Assembly: GCA_900769665.1 (NCBI GenBank)
Contig: CAAGHL010000034.1
Coordinates: forward strand, 1 to 45,929
Origin: Clostridia bacterium
GTDB lineage: Bacteria; Bacillota; Clostridia; Christensenellales; CAG-314
Direction: 5' to 3'
Length of the DNA: 45,929 nucleotides
This document shows positions 17,327 through 24,649 of the stretch, one piece after another (position 1 is the first letter of the stretch; each line of letters begins with the position of its first letter). Made by a program: the position numbers and the translations under genes. The notes beneath the pieces were generated by a model that saw nothing but the letters and a program-made list of their open reading frames with translations, had not been told where the DNA came from and searched no databases.

Positions 17327-19232
17327 GAAAAATCTTGAAATTATTGCCTTTTCAATCGACCTTGCGCGACAAAAAGAACGGGTGGATTTTGTCAAAAATC
17401 AAATGGCTTTTTGTAAAGATAACGGGTACAACACCATTTTGTTGTACTTGGAAGCGAGTGTGCGTACAAGCGTTACGGCATTTTTCGACGAGGCTTCTTC
17501 GTATTCGCTTGACGAGATTGCCGAGATTGTAAACTACGGCGAAAGTATCGGTGTTGACGTGGTGCCTGCGTTTGAAACGCTTGCCCATATGGAGAAGTTT
17601 TTTGTCTACGACAACCTTGCCGATCTTGCCGAATTTGACGACGAACGCACCCAAGGTCGTGACTTTTGCTCTCCGTACTATCCGCACGGAAGCCATGGTT
17701 GCGTGACAAATCCGCTTTTACAGAGGTTTACCGACAGCTACGTGACGGAAGTTTGCAGCGTGTTCCACAGCAAGTACGTGCATATGGGCATGGACGAGAT
17801 GTTTCAGTTTGCCTGTTGCGACGATTGCAAACGGGTTATTGACAGCGGCACAACCAAACAACAACTGTTTGTGGATTTTGTGTTGCATGCGCATGCGCTT
17901 GTTGTTGCTATGGGGCGCACGATGTTGATGTGGGACGATATGTTGGAGTACTACCCCGTTTGCGAGTTGTTGCCGCGAGACATAGTGCTTTGCAATTGGA
18001 ATTACATTTTCGTCGGAGCGTCGCCGCGTGGTAAGTGGACGGGACGTTTCGGCGGAGATCCTTTTGCATTGTATGACAAGCTTGGCTTCAAATATATGTT
18101 TTGTTGCAAGGCGGGCAACTTGTCGCAAACGTTCAATGTCGACAGTTACACCGAGTGCGCGCAAAAGCACAGACCGCTTGGCGCAATACTTACCTCGTGG
18201 GAGCGTTCCGACTGTTTCTATCCGTGTTTGCAACCTGTCGTGGCTTACACGGGGCGATTGTGGAGTGGTATGCTAAATGGCAAAACCTCGGTAGATGTAT
18301 TTACAGAGTTCTTGGGTGAAAGCCATTTGGCGGAGCGTATAGTCAATTTGTTTGCGCCCGACTTTATTTGTTGCCGTACCGATGTGACGACCGTTGCCGA
18401 GGAAAGCAACCACGTAGTGGCGGCGTATGTTGCGCAACTACAAGCCGCATTAAACGCATTTGAAACATACAAAAACAACAATTGCAACATCGAAAATGAC
18501 GTTTTGGACGACTTGTACGCCAATCTTGCCGTGCAATATGCGCAGTTGTCGCTGTCGGCAATAGGCAACAAAATTTTTGATGAGTACGAGTGCGGCGGTG
18601 TAAAAAGTATGCAACCTTATTTGTCTACTGTCGACCGTGCCGAACGCTTGTTTGACTTGGCGGAGAACATCGGCGACAGACTGTGGGCAAAGTACCGCAA
18701 AGGGGTGCGTAGTTACGGACGCGCTTGGCAAAATTTTTGTTGTAACAACAAGCAACTTGTAGCAAAAGTGCGTAGCGATTTGGCGGCTGTCGTCGGACAA
18801 AAGCGCGGAGTGTTGCGCTTGCGTTTGATGTTGCCCGACACTTATTCCAGCATACGCGCGGAAATTTTTGTCCGTTATGTCGGTCAAGACAAAGATACGT
18901 TGTTGTATCGTGGCAGTACAAAAACCATGCTTACAATGTTTGACGTTTCGGGCGAATACGTGTTGCGATTTGCTACGGATTTTCGCCCGATAGAGTATGT
19001 TTTGTTTTCCGCCTACGGCGAAGGGGCGCAATACCCCGTTTATGCGGAATACTTTGACGGTACGTGGCTTAATCCGCAAATGGTGGAAGCGGTGTGCGGA
19101 ACGGTAAAAGACGAACAAAATATATTGCAAAACAACCTTTTATTTGCTACGTTAGGTACTGATGACGGGCGAAAACACTTGGATGATATGGAATTGTGCA
19201 AACAACGTAATGCGGTAAAGATTGTTTTTTGA
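17325..19232 (+). CDS. Intracellular GH20 beta-N-acetylhexosaminidase
   Basis: A 635-aa family 20 glycoside hydrolase that removes terminal beta-GlcNAc/GalNAc by substrate-assisted catalysis. The catalytic Asp-Glu pair is D157-E158 in YVHMGMDEMFQF. Other barrel strands are GYNTILLYLEA, GVDVVPAFETLAHME and MLMWDDMLEYY. There is no signal peptide and length is similar to the cytoplasmic GH20C type, so it should act on imported oligosaccharides. No SD is visible before the ATG, and the dispersed ATACGTAT-type motif overlaps it. It sits after the operon terminator and before a GH1 gene 84 bases downstream. Confidence 0.88.
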   Translation: MKNLEIIAFSIDLARQKERVDFVKNQMAFCKDNGYNTILLYLEASVRTSVTAFFDEASSYSLDEIAEIVNYGESIGVDVVPAFETLAHMEKFFVYDNLADLAEFDDERTQGRDFCSPYYPHGSHGCVTNPLLQRFTDSYVTEVCSVFHSKYVHMGMDEMFQFACCDDCKRVIDSGTTKQQLFVDFVLHAHALVVAMGRTMLMWDDMLEYYPVCELLPRDIVLCNWNYIFVGASPRGKWTGRFGGDPFALYDKLGFKYMFCCKAGNLSQTFNVDSYTECAQKHRPLGAILTSWERSDCFYPCLQPVVAYTGRLWSGMLNGKTSVDVFTEFLGESHLAERIVNLFAPDFICCRTDVTTVAEESNHVVAAYVAQLQAALNAFETYKNNNCNIENDVLDDLYANLAVQYAQLSLSAIGNKIFDEYECGGVKSMQPYLSTVDRAERLFDLAENIGDRLWAKYRKGVRSYGRAWQNFCCNNKQLVAKVRSDLAAVVGQKRGVLRLRLMLPDTYSSIRAEIFVRYVGQDKDTLLYRGSTKTMLTMFDVSGEYVLRFATDFRPIEYVLFSAYGEGAQYPVYAEYFDGTWLNPQMVEAVCGTVKDEQNILQNNLLFATLGTDDGRKHLDDMELCKQRNAVKIVF

Positions 19233-19316
19233 CATTTTTTAGCGCGCAGGACATCGATATTATCAGGCAGACAATACATTTTAAGGAATTTATTTGACAA
19301 GAGGATAAGACGAGAA

Positions 19317-20654
19317 ATGAATAAAGATTTTATTTGGGGCGTTGCATCTTCCGCGTATCAGATTGAAGGTGCGGAAAACGAAGGCGGAAGATCACCGAGT
19401 ATTTGGGACAAACAGTTTACAAGCGGCAAAATTTTAGGCGATATGAACGGCAGTGTCGCATGCGACCACTATCATCGATACAAACAGGATGTGGCACTAA
19501 TGCACGAATTGGGCGTAAAAAATTATCGCTTTTCCGTCAGTTGGTGTCGTGTTATGACGGAGGGTACAGGCGCAGTCAACCCCGAAGGCGCACGTTTTTA
19601 CAACGATTTGGTTGACGAATTGTTGAAGTACGGCATTACCCCATGGGTTACTCTTTATCATTGGGATTTGCCGCACAAGTTGTTTGAAGAAGGCGGTTTT
19701 CTCAACGATAAAATTAGCGACTACTTTGCCGATTATGCGCAATCTGTGGTGAAAATGTTTGGCGACAAGGTGTCTAACTACATTATTTTCAACGAGCCGC
19801 AAGTATTTGTGGAAGACGGGCATTTTACAGGCGCGCACGCACCGTTTTTGCGTCTATCTCGTAGCGATGTATTTCGTGTCGCGCACAACGTCTTGTTGTG
19901 TATAGGTAAGGCGGAAAAGGCGATGCGCAAGGCGGCAAAACACAAATTAAATCTTGGTATTGCTCCTTGCTTTACGCCGATGATTCCGACCGACGGTTGC
20001 GACAAAACACTTGCCGAAAAGTACAACTTTACGCCAAACGGAGAGTTTTACGACGGGTGTTTTTTCACTGACGCGCTGATAAAAGGGGAGTTTACCGACG
20101 AGTATAAACAGTGGTTTTCTCAGTATGGATACAATCCCTCGCAGGATGATTTACGCACAATAAAGTGCAATTTCGATTTCTTCGGCGCCAACTTTTATCA
20201 AGGGTTTTATGTGGAAAAAAGTGCAAACGGTATAAGAAAATTGCCCCTTTCGCCCACTGACAACGTGACGGCAATGGGGTGGAGAGTTACGCCGGAAGGT
20301 ATCGAATACATTGTCAAGTACTACTATGATCGTTACGGTTTGCCCATAATGTTTGCGGAAAACGGCGTTGCAATTACGGAGTGGAAGACGTTGGACGGCG
20401 GAGTACCCGATTACATGCGGATTGATTTTATCCGTAGACACATTGAAGTACTGAAAAAAGTTGCCGAAACTTATCCCGTGATAGGCTATTTCTATTGGAC
20501 GTTTATGGATAACTTCGAATGGACGCTTGGCTACTCGAAACGTTTTGGATTGGTTTATGTGGATTACGCCACGCAGGAACGTACACCCAAGAAAAGTGCC
20601 TACTGGTACAAGAAAGTAATGCAAACCAACGCCGAAGATTTGTCTGTCGAGTGA
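19317..20654 (+). CDS. GH1 beta-glycosidase
   Basis: A 445-aa family 1 glycosidase of normal length, probably cytoplasmic (no signal peptide). The N-terminal signature is FIWGVASSAYQIEGA. The acid/base is E160 in IFNEPQ and the nucleophile E348 in MFAENGVAI. The WTFMDNFEWTLGYSKRFGLV segment near the C-terminus is the usual aglycone/glycone-site motif. It lacks the clear phosphate-binding signature of 6-phospho-beta-glucosidases, so a non-phosphorylated beta-glucoside, galactoside or mannoside is likelier. The SD is weak (GAGG about 12 bases upstream). It may be cotranscribed with GH20. Confidence 0.93.
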   Translation: MNKDFIWGVASSAYQIEGAENEGGRSPSIWDKQFTSGKILGDMNGSVACDHYHRYKQDVALMHELGVKNYRFSVSWCRVMTEGTGAVNPEGARFYNDLVDELLKYGITPWVTLYHWDLPHKLFEEGGFLNDKISDYFADYAQSVVKMFGDKVSNYIIFNEPQVFVEDGHFTGAHAPFLRLSRSDVFRVAHNVLLCIGKAEKAMRKAAKHKLNLGIAPCFTPMIPTDGCDKTLAEKYNFTPNGEFYDGCFFTDALIKGEFTDEYKQWFSQYGYNPSQDDLRTIKCNFDFFGANFYQGFYVEKSANGIRKLPLSPTDNVTAMGWRVTPEGIEYIVKYYYDRYGLPIMFAENGVAITEWKTLDGGVPDYMRIDFIRRHIEVLKKVAETYPVIGYFYWTFMDNFEWTLGYSKRFGLVYVDYATQERTPKKSAYWYKKVMQTNAEDLSVE

Positions 20655-20706
20655 AAATCTGACGGTGAGTTTTTACGGCAACAGCGAGCTGTTTCTAAAA
20701 CGATAA

Positions 20707-20730
20707 ATTCGCAAAAAAATGTATACGTAT
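20707..20730 (+). repeat. Dispersed motif site 5 (partial)
   Basis: ATACGTAT at 20723-20730, preceded by an A-run and ATTCGC at the place where other sites have GTAAGC. Intergenic, 53 bases past the GH1 stop. Confidence 0.3.
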
Positions 20731-20773
20731 GCTAAATTTAACGACATTTTACAATGTTTTAACCGCAACATAA

Positions 20774-21024
20774 GGTGCGTTTAAGTCGGCATACGACGTA
20801 ATGAACAACCGGGCGCAAACCACGGCGCGATCAGCTACGGCCACATCGGCGCAGACCTAATTACAATGTGCAGTATGTTGCGTATCCCCGTGTGCATGCA
20901 CAACGTAGACGAAGCCGACATCTATCGTCCCGCCGCATACAACGCCTTTGGCATGGACAAGGAAGGGCAAGACTACCGCGCTTGCAACGCTTACGGTCCG
21001 ATGTACAGGAACATTAGAAAGTAA
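20774..21024 (+). pseudogene. fucI: L-fucose isomerase, C-terminal remnant (frameshifted)
   Basis: From 20818 to the TAA at 21024 the frame reads NHGAISYGHIGADLITMCSM, then LRIPVCMHNVDEADIYRP and GMDKEGQDYRACNAYGPMYR. This closely follows the C-terminal end of FucI as I remember the E. coli protein ([20 protein letters not shown]...). Upstream, DVMNN is in another frame; one missing base near 20811 would join it to GANHG as in FucI. The rest of the ~590-aa gene is absent and an in-frame stop lies at about 20771. So this is a decayed tail of an L-fucose/D-arabinose isomerase, lost beside the glycan locus. A terminator still follows. Confidence 0.9.
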
Positions 21025-21084
21025 TTGCAGAAGCTAGATCCTAAGACATTGCTTTCGCTACATTTCAAATAGATTTATCACAAT

Positions 21085-21118
21085 GGCTTCGAGAACTAAA
21101 ACTCTCGAAGCCATTTTT
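21085..21118 (+). terminator. Rho-independent terminator after the fucI remnant
   Basis: A perfect 10-bp stem (21085-21094 with 21103-21112), an 8-base loop, then ATTTTT. Probably the original terminator of the lost fucose operon; it now insulates the prepilin promoter 30 bases downstream. Confidence 0.85.
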
Positions 21119-21148
21119 GACTACGTTTGGCAAATGTAGCAAAAATGC

Positions 21149-21179
21149 TTGACACAATGGGGGGGGGCTGATGTATAAT
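21149..21179 (+). promoter_or_regulatory. Prepilin promoter with G9 tract in the spacer
   Basis: TTGACA (21149-21154) and TATAAT (21174-21179) both match the consensus, but the spacer is 19 bases and includes nine consecutive G (21159-21167). Loss of two G would give the optimal 17. Such tracts slip during replication, so promoter strength could switch between cells. It lies about 145 bases before the prepilin start. Confidence 0.7.
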
Positions 21180-21185
21180 TTATAA

Positions 21186-21320
21186 GGAAATGAATATCCG
21201 TTACAAGATTTTCGTTTTCTTATTCGGCGGTGCGGAAGTCGTTTGCCAAGGCGATAACGCACCGAAATAGATGCCACGGGCCAGCCAAGGTACCCGAACG
21301 CATAAAACACATCAAAAGGA
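21186..21320 (+). promoter_or_regulatory. Structured 5' leader of the prepilin mRNA, riboswitch candidate
   Basis: Predicted transcript leader. P1 pairs TTCGG (21223-21227) with CCGAA (21294-21298). P2, directly stacked on it, pairs CGGTGCG (21228-21234) with CGCACCG (21258-21264). A short GCC/GGC hairpin (21273-21281) and AGCCAAGG fill the 3' side. The SD begins about 18 bases after P1. The AGCCAAGG...CCGAA end resembles the 3' side of c-di-GMP-I (GEMM) aptamers, which often precede pilin genes, but the GGCAAAC and GACGCAAAGC core blocks are missing, so I do not assign the class. Confidence 0.45.
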
Positions 21321-21328
21321 GAAACATG

Positions 21329-21847
21329 ATGAAAAAGACAAACACAAAGAAAGGCTTTACGATCATCGAATTGGTCATCGTAATCGCAGTAATCGGTATT
21401 CTTGCCGCAGTACTTATCCCGACATTTAGCGGAGTTATCGAAAAGGCTAACGAAAGCGCAGCAATGCAAGCCGCTCGTAATGAATATGAAGTATATCTCT
21501 CCGAACATGCTGCTGAATTGACCGGCAAAGAAAACTTTGTAATCGTTTATAAGAATACTTATGCTTTTGAAGTGAAAGAAGGGCAATTTAATGCTACGCC
21601 TGTTGCAAAAACTACAGAAACTATCCCTACTCAAAGGGGTACAATTGATTTGACGCAAGTTAAGACAGAAGAGCCTACAAGCTTTGCTCCAAATAAATAC
21701 TATCTTGACTTCCTTTGCACTAAGTTGGTGGTTGATACAACTGAAACAACTGGAAACAAGTTTGTTGCAAACACAACTTATTATACCCAAGGAACAGAAG
21801 ATAATGATATCGGCAATGCCGACGTTGCTATCTATAAAGCTGCTTAA
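21329..21847 (+). CDS. Orphan type IV prepilin-like protein
   Basis: A 172-aa prepilin with a short Lys-rich leader, cleavage site KG/FTIIELV, Glu at mature position 5 and a ~20-residue hydrophobic helix (VIVIAVIGILAAVLIPTF). The helix continues amphipathic (EKANESAAMQAARNEYEVYL), as in type IV pilins and pseudopilins. The C-terminal ~100 residues are a Thr-rich globular part I do not recognise; codons there are AT-richer than in the helix. Two ATGs are adjacent (21326 and 21329); the second is better spaced from AAGGAG. No prepilin peptidase, ATPase or platform gene is nearby, so assembly genes must be elsewhere or the protein acts alone at the membrane. Confidence 0.85.
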   Translation: MKKTNTKKGFTIIELVIVIAVIGILAAVLIPTFSGVIEKANESAAMQAARNEYEVYLSEHAAELTGKENFVIVYKNTYAFEVKEGQFNATPVAKTTETIPTQRGTIDLTQVKTEEPTSFAPNKYYLDFLCTKLVVDTTETTGNKFVANTTYYTQGTEDNDIGNADVAIYKAA

Positions 21848-21870
21848 TCGCAACTAAACATAAAAATCTT

Positions 21871-21897
21871 GCCTACCCAAGCGGTAGGCATTTTTTT
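21871..21897 (+). terminator. Rho-independent terminator after the prepilin gene
   Basis: A 7-bp stem GCCTACC/GGTAGGC (21871-21877, 21883-21889), a 5-base loop, then A and seven T. The prepilin is therefore a single-gene transcript. Confidence 0.9.
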
Positions 21898-22382
21898 GTT
21901 ATGTTTTAGATGAATGTTTTATATTATCATTTTGTAATGAAGTTCCTTGACTATGAGGGGTGGGTGGTCGGGGAGGCGGTTAGTATAAACCGATACTATC
22001 TTGCAAGCAAGTCGGTGGGAGCATGTCAAGAAAAGCGCGATTATTTCTTAGCTTAAGTTTTTTCTCAAAAGTAAACGAAAAGACAATCGCACTTTGATTG
22101 ACATCGAAGACATATTTGCACGACTTGGTAATCCCTTGCCGTGCAAGCATACATAATCAATATTTGTCGTGCCTAAAATCATTTTTTGTCTACCCTCATT
22201 GTCACTTTTCGTTTTTTCTTCCAAAAACTTCCTTAAAAATAAAATAATAGTGTTTTTTGCGTTTCAACAGTACACAATATTTTTAATATATGCTACAATA
22301 TATTTTGCCGTACATTGTGCGGTTTTGTCGCTTGCAGTTTTTTTTGTTTAGCGACGACTCAGTTTTACATGGAGATAAGGGT
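21898..22382. other. Gene-free region before pgi
   Basis: No coding frame is supportable. Contents: GGGGTGGGTGG (21957-21967) followed by a TAGTAT...ATACTA dyad, a segment that partly recurs near 24,310; a hairpin with TTGCACG/CGTGCAA arms around 22,113-22,145; and a very AT-rich stretch (22,240-22,310) with a possible -10 TACAAT but no good -35. A GTCGCT/AGCGAC stem loops out a T8 run just before the pgi SD. Confidence 0.5.
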
Positions 22383-23780
22383 ATGAGTATCAAAGTCAAC
22401 TACAACAACATGATGGAAAACGCATTGGGTGCCAAAGGCATTACCGACAAGCAAATCGAAGAACTGTTGCCGCTCGCTGTCAAAGCGCACCAAGGTGTGG
22501 AAGCAGGTCGCGGAAAGGGCATGCAAGGCTGGATGGACAGTCCGTACAACCAAGACGATGTGGTGGAGCGCATCAACAAGGTTGCCAAACGCGTACAAAA
22601 CAATTGCGACGCATTTGTAGTGTTGGGTATCGGCGGTTCTGCGCTCGGTCCTATTGCGGTATTTACGGCGCTTAAACATTTGTATTACAACGAATTGCCG
22701 AGTAAAACACGCAAGTATCCGCGTTTTTACGTGTTGGATAACGTGGATCCCGACAAAATGAACGCATTATTTGACGTCATTGATGTTGACAACACCGTTT
22801 TCAACGTAATCACAAAAAGCGGTGCAACAAGCGAAACAATGAGTCAATACCTCATTGTTATGGACATGCTTACTAAAAAACTCGGTCGCAAAGCTCGTGA
22901 ACATATCATTGCCACGACAAGCGAAACCAAGGGTAACCTAATCAAGCTTGCGCACGACGAAGGCTTTGAAACTTTCTTTATTCCCGACGGCGTCGGCGGA
23001 CGTTTCAGCGAGCTTAGCCCCGTGGGATTGTTGCCTGCGGCGGTAGTGGGTATCGATATTTCCGAAATGCTTCGCGGAGCCAAGGAAATGGACGAGCAGT
23101 GTAAGTCCGACGATATTGACAAAAACCCTGCGCTTGCCATTGCACTGTTGCAATACATCGAAATGAACAACGGCAAGAACATTGGCGTCATGATGCCTTA
23201 CAGCGACAGATTGAAGTACTTTGCCGATTGGTATGCTCAATTGTGGGCGGAAAGCCTCGGTAAGGAAGTAGATCGCAACGGTAAGACAGTCAATGCGGGA
23301 CAAACCCCCGTAAAAGCGTTGGGAGTTACCGACCAACACAGTCAAGTGCAGCTGTACAACGAAGGACCTTTCGACAAGGTGATTACATTCCTCGAAGTGG
23401 AACACTTTGCAACCGACGTTACCATACCCGACAACACTTCTTCGATACGCGACATCGACTTCCTTGGCGGACACACCATGGGAGAGTTGACTAATACCGA
23501 ACTTGCTGCGACGCGTTACAATCTTACCCGTCGCGGACGTGCAAACTACACAATTGCTATGGATGAAATTACACCCTACAACCTTGGCGCATTGATGTAT
23601 ATGTTCCAACTTCAAACGGCATATGCAGGTGAAATGTTCAACGTTGACGCCTACAACCAACCCGGTGTAGAAGGCGGCAAAAACGCAACCTACGCTTTGT
23701 TTGGAAGAAAGGGATACGAAGCAAAGGCGGAGGAGATGAAGCAAGCGCCTGCTGACTTGGGCAAATATATTGTAGAATAG
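22383..23780 (+). CDS. pgi: Glucose-6-phosphate isomerase
   Basis: A 465-aa cytoplasmic enzyme interconverting glucose 6-phosphate and fructose 6-phosphate. It has the family signature GGRFSELSPVGLLPAAVVGI, the sugar-phosphate binding loops GIGGSALGP and TKSGATSETMSQ, and DQHSQVQLY. Length fits the shorter bacterial (Firmicutes) form. The frame is open from 22290, but the ATG at 22383, 8 bases after GGAG, gives the normal N-terminus. It stands alone between two gene-free regions. Confidence 0.96.
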   Translation: MSIKVNYNNMMENALGAKGITDKQIEELLPLAVKAHQGVEAGRGKGMQGWMDSPYNQDDVVERINKVAKRVQNNCDAFVVLGIGGSALGPIAVFTALKHLYYNELPSKTRKYPRFYVLDNVDPDKMNALFDVIDVDNTVFNVITKSGATSETMSQYLIVMDMLTKKLGRKAREHIIATTSETKGNLIKLAHDEGFETFFIPDGVGGRFSELSPVGLLPAAVVGIDISEMLRGAKEMDEQCKSDDIDKNPALAIALLQYIEMNNGKNIGVMMPYSDRLKYFADWYAQLWAESLGKEVDRNGKTVNAGQTPVKALGVTDQHSQVQLYNEGPFDKVITFLEVEHFATDVTIPDNTSSIRDIDFLGGHTMGELTNTELAATRYNLTRRGRANYTIAMDEITPYNLGALMYMFQLQTAYAGEMFNVDAYNQPGVEGGKNATYALFGRKGYEAKAEEMKQAPADLGKYIVE

Positions 23781-23843
23781 TGGGCGAGCTTGTATATGTG
23801 CATGCATGCCGACTACGTGGCGGCGGTCGCTCAGTCATGTACA

Positions 23844-23932
23844 GTTCCGACCACACGCGCGATGACGTGCGCACGCAGTCGAGCAAGGGCGGCTCTTTGT
23901 ACTACCGCACGACGACCACATCGCGGTCGGAC
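23844..23932. repeat. GC-rich foldback element
   Basis: Ends GTTCCGACC (23844-23852) and GGTCGGAC (23925-23932) are complementary with one bulge. Adjacent GCG and GATG/CATCG segments extend the pairing. GC-richer than the surroundings. Confidence 0.4.
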
Positions 23933-23971
23933 TAACAAGGGTGCGGCTGCTCGCCGCATCTAATACACAAC

Positions 23972-23992
23972 GTTGGGGCGAGCATCCCCAAC
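23972..23992. repeat. GTTGGGG/CCCCAAC hairpin
   Basis: A perfect 7-bp stem with a 7-base loop. A similar GC hairpin lies at 23941-23959 (GTGCGG/CCGCAT). Neither has a T-run. Confidence 0.5.
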
Positions 23993-24123
23993 ATCCCCCG
24001 CAGGGGCTGTCGCCACGCACAGGTCGCGGCAACACGTGACGTAGTAGAATGTGGCAATAAAAGTCTTGTACTTGTTGTCATTACATCAATTTGCAGTAAG
24101 TCTAATGTCGCATTTTCTATTTA

Positions 24124-24169
24124 TGTCATCCCCACGTCGCAACAAGAGCAGTTGCTCCTCAGGATGACA
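24124..24169. repeat. GTCATCC-type interspersed hairpin
   Basis: TGTCATCC (24124-24131) pairs with GGATGACA (24162-24169), with an inner GCAAC/GTTGC stem. The minus strand reads GTCATCCTGAGGAGCAAC, the kind of short intergenic repeat seen in many gut Clostridia. Confidence 0.5.
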
Positions 24170-24191
24170 CGTAATAAGAATTTGCAACGAA

Positions 24192-24304
24192 TCATTTATT
24201 TGCAAGTTAATTGTTTACTTACATTTGCGAATAAATGACCTTACTTCTTCATTTTTCACTCTAACTTCTAACTTGTCATTTATTGCCACGTGGGAATAAA
24301 TGAC
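24192..24304. repeat. Twin AATAAATGAC palindromes
   Basis: TCATTTATT (24192-24200) pairs with AATAAATGA (24230-24238). A second copy, 24275-24304, is a 30-bp almost perfect palindrome (14 of 15 pairs) with CCACGTGG at its centre. Both end AATAAATGACC, so they are related units. Confidence 0.65.
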
Positions 24305-24440
24305 CATAAGGGGTGGGTGGATGGGGCTGTACGGCGGGACAACTATGCAAGGCGGCGGATTTGACCGAAGAAATACGCTTGGATTTGTAACGGTCTTGTT
24401 TTTGATTTGCGTTAGGTTGGTATTTAGCGCAATACTAAGT

Positions 24441-24573
24441 CTTCCGACGGGTATGTGCCAGACGAAAACCTCGGCGGGAGGGCGCGGCTGGGAAGAAGAA
24501 CCGCCACTGACAATCTTGCTCCGACCAAAGGGAGCTATCAGAGCGTTTTTCGTTGGTACATACCCGTCGAAAG
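24441..24573. repeat. 133-bp element with ~28-bp terminal inverted repeats
   Basis: Left arm 24441-24468 and right arm 24546-24573 share CGACGGGTATGT-CCA-ACGAAAA with few mismatches. The ~77-bp interior is GC-rich and codes for nothing recognisable. The shape is that of a MITE-like or foldback repeat; target-site duplications were not clear. Confidence 0.6.
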
Positions 24574-24649
24574 GCGATTGTTGAAATAAAAAGTCAAATA
24601 AAATCATAGCAAAAGATAATTACTAAAAAAATAACTATTGAGGTAAAAT

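Larger units (their letters stand above)
23781..24649. other. 870-bp gene-free region rich in inverted repeats
   Basis: No credible gene: short open frames on both strands lack SDs and cross the repeats. In order: a GC-rich foldback (23844-23932), two GC hairpins (23941-23959, 23972-23992), a GTCATCC/GGATGAC hairpin (24124-24169), two AATAAATGA palindromes (24192-24238, 24275-24304), a G-rich segment related to 21957, a 133-bp inverted repeat (24441-24573), then AT-rich DNA with the hisS SD. No T-box element for hisS was found. Confidence 0.7.

Noticed and set aside
21186..21320. Canonical c-di-GMP-I (GEMM) riboswitch before the prepilin
   Set aside because: Only the 3' side is similar; the GGCAAAC and GACGCAAAGC core blocks are absent, so it is kept as an unassigned structured leader.
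24215..24607. Overlapping short frames on both strands between pgi and hisS
   Set aside because: No SD, they cross inverted repeats and change composition at the repeat borders.
24574..24649. T-box leader for hisS
   Set aside because: No GGGTGGNACCGCG-like box and no terminator before the gene.
23781..24649. CRISPR array or insertion sequence in the repeat-rich gap
   Set aside because: Repeats are inverted, of different families and not regularly spaced; no transposase frame was found.
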